From Candidatus Faecousia faecipullorum (GTDB lineage: Bacteria > Bacillota > Clostridia > Oscillospirales > Oscillospiraceae), in NCBI GenBank assembly GCA_018710805.1, contig DVJG01000069.1, positions 1 to 9,025 of the forward strand: a DNA stretch of 9,025 bases, in the 5' to 3' direction. The position numbers and the translations under genes were made by a program. Below the pieces are notes generated by a model. It saw only the letters and a list, made by a program, of their open reading frames with translations, searched no databases and was not told the origin of the DNA. Position 1 is the first letter of the stretch. Every line of letters begins with the position of its first letter. This document shows, in pieces, positions 5,905 through 9,025 of this stretch.

Positions 5905-6166
5905 GATATGTGAAATGCAAAGATCGGGCCGCCTGACATTGGGGTCACTTCATGCAGCGAGAGCGGGATGGTGGGAGCCGCTTTGAGTGCAGTGCCGGGC
6001 TTTCTCCCGGGAGCCGCCGCCTGAAAAAACAGTAGGGCCGGACGGGTGACGCCGTTAATCGTCTTGGATGTGTCTGCATCCGAAAAAGCGCGCCTTTTGG
6101 CGAATTGCGGGTGGTACCGCGGAAGCATTGCCTTTCGTCCCGATTCCGGGATGATGGGCTTTTTTT
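5905..6166 (+). promoter_or_regulatory. T-box riboswitch, probably tRNA-Phe responsive, upstream of pheST
   Basis: A leader RNA that binds tRNA and reads its charging state. The defining T-box is GGGTGGTACCGCGG near 6109-6122. The variable base after UGG is U, which pairs with discriminator A73, as expected for tRNA-Phe. Stem I can be drawn as CACT/AGTG and GCA/TGC around an internal loop and a GCGG/CCGC apical stem (about 5946-5994), with the 5941-5990 region carrying the GCGAGAG and GGTGGGAG elements typical of T-box Stem I. A TTC Phe codon at 6002-6004 on the 3' side of Stem I is the likely specifier. AGTAGGGCCGG near 6031-6041 looks like the Stem II region, and CGCC-TTTT-GGCG at about 6091-6102 like Stem III. 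The 3' CGTCCCG segment can pair either with the T-box (antiterminator) or with the terminator. Uncharged tRNA-Phe should turn pheST on. The specifier choice is my inference. Confidence 0.92.
6130..6166 (+). terminator. T-box intrinsic terminator
   Basis: The stem TCGTCCCG (6135-6142) pairs with CGGGATGA (6147-6154) around a 4-base loop, with one G-U pair. It extends by a mismatch plus GCCT/GGGC pairs (6130-6133 with 6156-6159) and is followed by seven T (6160-6166). It is the off state of the pheST leader and is exclusive with the antiterminator. Confidence 0.9.
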
Positions 6167-6196
6167 ATTGTTTATTTATCCATGTATGAAATTCCT

Positions 6197-6203
6197 AAGG
6201 AGG
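6197..6203 (+). promoter_or_regulatory. Shine-Dalgarno that sets the pheS start
   Basis: AAGGAGG is a full match to the anti-Shine-Dalgarno and lies 8 bases before ATG 6212. This favours 6212 over the upstream ATG at 6182 and the ATG at 6206, two bases after it. Confidence 0.85.
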
Positions 6204-6211
6204 AAATGTTT

Positions 6212-7255
6212 ATGAAAGAACAGTTAGAGCAAATTCAGGCGCAAGCCCTTGCCGCTCTGGATGCCGCCGCTACTCCGGCAGCTCTGGAAGAACTGCGGGT
6301 GCGCCTGCTTGGCAAGAAAGGCGAACTCACTGCCGTTCTCAAGCAGATGGGCAAGCTCTCTCCCGAAGAGCGGCCTGTCATGGGTCAGATGGCAAACTCC
6401 GTCCGTGCCGCCATTGAAGAAAAGCTGGAAGCCCGGAAAGCGGAAATTCACGCAGCTGTTCTGGAAGAAAAGCTGGCGAAAGAGGCCATCGACGTGACCA
6501 TCCCCGGCAAACAGATTGCCCTCGGCCATCAGCATCCCATGAACCAGGTTTTGCAGCAGATCAAGGAAATCTTCGTGGGCCTTGGCTACCAGGTGGTGGA
6601 CGGTCCCGAAGTGGAGCTCGCCAGCTACAACTTTACCCGCCTGAATATCGAAGAGGGCCACCCTTCCCGGGACCGCTCCGATACCTTCTATTTTGACGAT
6701 AACGACAGCGTGCTTCTGCGGACCCAGACCAGTCCCATGCAGATTCGCTTTATGGAAAACCACAAGCCCCCCTTCTGTATGCTGGCCCCCGGCCGGGTGT
6801 TCCGGAAGGACGAGGCTGACGCCACCCACTCCCCCATGTTCCATCAGATCGAGGGCCTGGTGGTGGACGAGCACATCACCATGGGCGATCTGAAGGGCGC
6901 CCTCATCACCATGATGCAGAAGATTTACGGCGAAAACTCCGTCATGCGGTTCCGGCCCCACCACTTCCCCTTCACCGAGCCCAGCTGCGAAATGGATATG
7001 CAGTGCCACAAGTGCCACGGCACCGGCGAAATTGACGGTCAGGTCTGCTCCACCTGCCACGGCGAGGGTTGGATTGAGCTTCTGGGTGCGGGCATGGTCC
7101 ATCCCGTGGTTCTGGAAAACTGCGGAATCGACCCGGAAAAGTACTCCGGCTTCGCTTTTGGCATGGGCCTGGAGCGTATGGCCATGGGCAGACTGAAAAT
7201 CAACGACCTGCGCCTCATTTTCGACAACGACGTGCGGTTCCTGAACCAGTTCTAA
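6212..7255 (+). CDS. pheS: Phenylalanine--tRNA ligase alpha subunit
   Basis: Catalytic subunit of the alpha2-beta2 enzyme that charges tRNA-Phe. The 347-residue length is normal. In order: an N-terminal coiled-coil arm (about 1-90) that contacts tRNA; class II motif 1 near HPMNQ (108-112); motif 2 with APGRVFRKDEADATHSP (192-208); motif 3 GFAFGMGLERMAMGR (313-327); and the terminal NDVRFLNQF. A four-cysteine insert lies before motif 3: CHKC (265-268) and CSTC (279-282), each followed by HGxG. Three in-frame ATGs compete (6182, 6206, 6212). I chose 6212 because AAGGAGG at 6197-6203 lies 8 bases upstream; 6206 is too close and 6182 precedes that site. The gene sits behind the T-box leader and is followed 19 bases later by pheT. 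Confidence 0.98.
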   Translation: MKEQLEQIQAQALAALDAAATPAALEELRVRLLGKKGELTAVLKQMGKLSPEERPVMGQMANSVRAAIEEKLEARKAEIHAAVLEEKLAKEAIDVTIPGKQIALGHQHPMNQVLQQIKEIFVGLGYQVVDGPEVELASYNFTRLNIEEGHPSRDRSDTFYFDDNDSVLLRTQTSPMQIRFMENHKPPFCMLAPGRVFRKDEADATHSPMFHQIEGLVVDEHITMGDLKGALITMMQKIYGENSVMRFRPHHFPFTEPSCEMDMQCHKCHGTGEIDGQVCSTCHGEGWIELLGAGMVHPVVLENCGIDPEKYSGFAFGMGLERMAMGRLKINDLRLIFDNDVRFLNQF

Positions 7256-7274
7256 GGATAAGGAGGAAGAGATT

Positions 7275-9025
7275 ATGCAACTCAACAGAAAATGGCTTAA
7301 CGAGGATTTCGTAGACCTGAGCGGAATTTCCGATAAGGAATTTGTGGAAAAGCTCACCGTCTTCGGCCAGAAGGTGGAGACCTATGAGCGCATGGACGCC
7401 GAAATCAAAAATGTTGTGGTGGGCAAGGTTCTGACCATGGCCCGGCATGAGAATTCCGACCATATGTGGGTGTGCATGGTGGACGTGGGCGGCGAAGCGC
7501 CTGTACAGATTGTCACCGGCGCCCAGAATGTACACGAGGGCGATTTGGTGCCCGTGGCGCTGCACAACTCCTATCTCCCCGGCGGTGTTCATATCACGAA
7601 GGGCAAGCTCCGTGGGGTGCTTTCCTGCGGCATGCTCTGCTCCTTTGCTGAGCTGGGCCTGACCCAAAACGACCTTCCCGATGCCTACGCCGACGGCATC
7701 TGGATTCTCAACGACGAGGATTGCCAGGTGGGTCAGGACATCAATCTGGTCATCGGCAACGACGACACCATTGTGGACTTTGAAATCACCAACAACCGCC
7801 CTGACTGCTACTCCATCATCGGTCTGGCAAGAGAGGCCGCTGCAGCTTTCGGCAAGCCCATGCGTCATCATGAGCCCGTGGTCCACGGCAGTGACGCCGG
7901 GGATATCTACGACTACCTGGATGTGGAGGTGCCTGCCACAGAGCTTTGCAATCGCTACTCCTCCCGGATGGTGGCAAACGTAAAAATCGGTCCCTCCCCC
8001 AAGTGGCTCCGTCAGCGGCTCCGCGCCAACGGCGTCCGTCCCATCAACAACATCGTGGACATCACCAACTACGTGATGCTTGAGTACGGCCAGCCCATGC
8101 ACGCCTTTGACTACCGCTATGTGTCCTCCGGCAAAATCGTGGTCCGGGAGGCGGAAGAGGGGGAGACCCTGACCACCCTGGACGGCAATGTCCGGAACCT
8201 CAAGGCAGGTATGCTGGTCATTGCCGACGACAATAAGCCCATTGGTCTTGCCGGAATCATGGGCGGCGAGAACTCCGAAATCATGGACGACACCACCATG
8301 GTGGTCTTCGAGTCCGCCAACTTTAACGGCACCTCCATCCGCCAGACTGCACTGGCTTTGGGTATGCGGACCGAGGCCTCCGGCAAGTTTGAGAAGGGCC
8401 TGGACCCCATGATGACCATTCCCGCAGTCCAGCGGGCCTGCGAGCTGGTGGAAATGCTCCAGTGCGGCGATGTACTGGGCGGCACCATTGACGTCATCAA
8501 CTATGTCCCCGAAGCGAAAACCCTGCCTTTGGAGTGCGACAAAATCAACAAGCTCCTGGGCACCGACATTTCCAAGGCCGACATGGTGAAGTATCTGAAC
8601 CTGCTGGAAATCCCCGTGGAAGGTGACGAAATCCTGGTTCCCTCCTTCCGTCCCGACCTGAACCGCATGGCGGACATCGCCGAGGAAGTGGGCCGTTCCT
8701 ATGGATACAACGAGATTCCCACCACCGCTTTCAAGACATCCACCCAGGGCGGCTACACTCAGGAAATGAAGCTGGAAGCCCAGACGGGCGTCCTCTGCCG
8801 GGGCCTTGGCTACAGTGAGATCATCACCTACTCTTTCGTCTCCCCCACCATCTTTGACCAGATTCGGCTCCCCGCCGATTCTCCTCTGCGTAATGCCCTT
8901 CGCATCCAGAACCCCCTGGGTGAGGATACCTCCATCATGCGGACCATTGCGCTGCCCTCCATGCTGGACATTCTCTCCCGGAACAATGCCTACCACAATA
9001 AGGCTGCAAAGCTCTATGAAATCGC
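7275..9025 (+). CDS. pheT: Phenylalanine--tRNA ligase beta subunit, 3' end cut off by the window edge
   Basis: Partner of PheS; it binds tRNA and, in known enzymes, edits mischarged tyrosine. The frame is open from ATG 7275 to the window end: 583 codons plus two bases, out of about 800 expected. Regions seen: an N-terminal core (MQLNRKWLNEDFVDL), an OB-fold tRNA-binding domain (about 40-155, with VQIVTGAQNVHEGDLVPVA), the linker ITNNRPDCYSIIGLAREAAA (about 173-192), the B3/B4 editing domain (about 200-390, with VRPINNIVDITNYVMLEYGQ and GLAGIMGG), a B5 domain with VPSFRPDLNRMADIAEEVGR (about 455-474), and the start of the catalytic-like core (GYSEIITYSF, NPLGEDTSIMRT). AAGGAGG at 7260-7266 is 8 bases before the ATG. 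No frameshift or internal stop was seen. Anticodon-binding and FDX-ACB domains lie beyond the window. Confidence 0.97.
   Translation, partial: MQLNRKWLNEDFVDLSGISDKEFVEKLTVFGQKVETYERMDAEIKNVVVGKVLTMARHENSDHMWVCMVDVGGEAPVQIVTGAQNVHEGDLVPVALHNSYLPGGVHITKGKLRGVLSCGMLCSFAELGLTQNDLPDAYADGIWILNDEDCQVGQDINLVIGNDDTIVDFEITNNRPDCYSIIGLAREAAAAFGKPMRHHEPVVHGSDAGDIYDYLDVEVPATELCNRYSSRMVANVKIGPSPKWLRQRLRANGVRPINNIVDITNYVMLEYGQPMHAFDYRYVSSGKIVVREAEEGETLTTLDGNVRNLKAGMLVIADDNKPIGLAGIMGGENSEIMDDTTMVVFESANFNGTSIRQTALALGMRTEASGKFEKGLDPMMTIPAVQRACELVEMLQCGDVLGGTIDVINYVPEAKTLPLECDKINKLLGTDISKADMVKYLNLLEIPVEGDEILVPSFRPDLNRMADIAEEVGRSYGYNEIPTTAFKTSTQGGYTQEMKLEAQTGVLCRGLGYSEIITYSFVSPTIFDQIRLPADSPLRNALRIQNPLGEDTSIMRTIALPSMLDILSRNNAYHNKAAKLYEI

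Noticed and set aside
5895..6128. Small minus-strand frame across the T-box leader
   Set aside because: It lies over a structured RNA leader with conserved T-box elements, lacks a good ribosome site, and has no protein-like features.
6182..6184. ATG 6182 as the pheS start
   Set aside because: It lies upstream of the strong AAGGAGG site. The ten extra residues do not resemble PheS, and ATG 6212 has ideal spacing.
6224..7357. 377-codon open frame on the minus strand opposite pheS
   Set aside because: PheS motifs on the plus strand are complete; the antisense frame shows no domain signature.
7215..8996. 593-codon open frame on the minus strand opposite pheT
   Set aside because: It fully overlaps the clear PheT frame, has no plausible ribosome site of its own, and has a repetitive Gly/His/Val composition typical of an antisense frame.
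1..9025. Mobile elements, CRISPR arrays, tRNA/rRNA genes or phage signatures
   Set aside because: No transposase, integrase, direct-repeat array, attachment-like repeat or structural RNA gene was found by reading both strands.

Overview
This 9 kb window looks like ordinary chromosome from a spore-forming member of the Clostridia, most likely the Oscillospiraceae/Ruminococcaceae group. The reasons are strong AAGGAGG-type ribosome binding sites, many Firmicutes-type lipoprotein and regulatory genes, a tRNA-sensing T-box leader in front of pheST, a MazF very close in sequence to Bacillus EndoA (from memory), and GC content that looks to be in the mid-50s by eye. The genus cannot be fixed from the window.

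Layout. (1) Positions 1-3283, plus strand: a tightly packed operon with the 3' part of an OmpR-type response regulator, its HAMP sensor histidine kinase (overlapping), a small lipoprotein with a GerMN-like domain (4-base ATGA overlap) and an exonuclease III-family AP endonuclease (another ATGA overlap). It ends in a perfect 17-bp hairpin at 3281-3317 that should terminate in both directions. (2) Positions 5760 down to 3397, minus strand: nnrD (NAD(P)H-hydrate dehydratase), a LolA/GerS-like lipoprotein, a 138-base gap with a possible internal promoter, mazF, and an unrecognised 128-residue protein. This convergent operon ends at the same hairpin. (3) Positions 5761-6181: a divergent control region. 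It holds a candidate nnrD promoter with an inverted repeat around its -35 box, and a good extended -10 promoter that feeds a T-box leader. (4) Positions 6212-9025, plus strand: pheS and the first 583 codons of pheT, controlled by that T-box.

Functional themes are sensing and envelope or sporulation lipoproteins, DNA repair, metabolite repair, an mRNA interferase, and phenylalanyl-tRNA synthetase under charging control. The nnrD-lipoprotein-mazF order resembles the Bacillus/Clostridium neighbourhood in which a YdcC/GerS-type lipoprotein, alr (alanine racemase), mazE and mazF are linked. Here alr and the mazE antitoxin are both missing between the lipoprotein and mazF.

I did not find strong evidence for an undescribed system. 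The best leads are the MazF without a visible antitoxin plus its unknown downstream partner, the histidine kinase with no ATG start, and a DnaJ-like four-cysteine insertion in PheS. No mobile elements, CRISPR arrays, tRNA or rRNA genes were seen.
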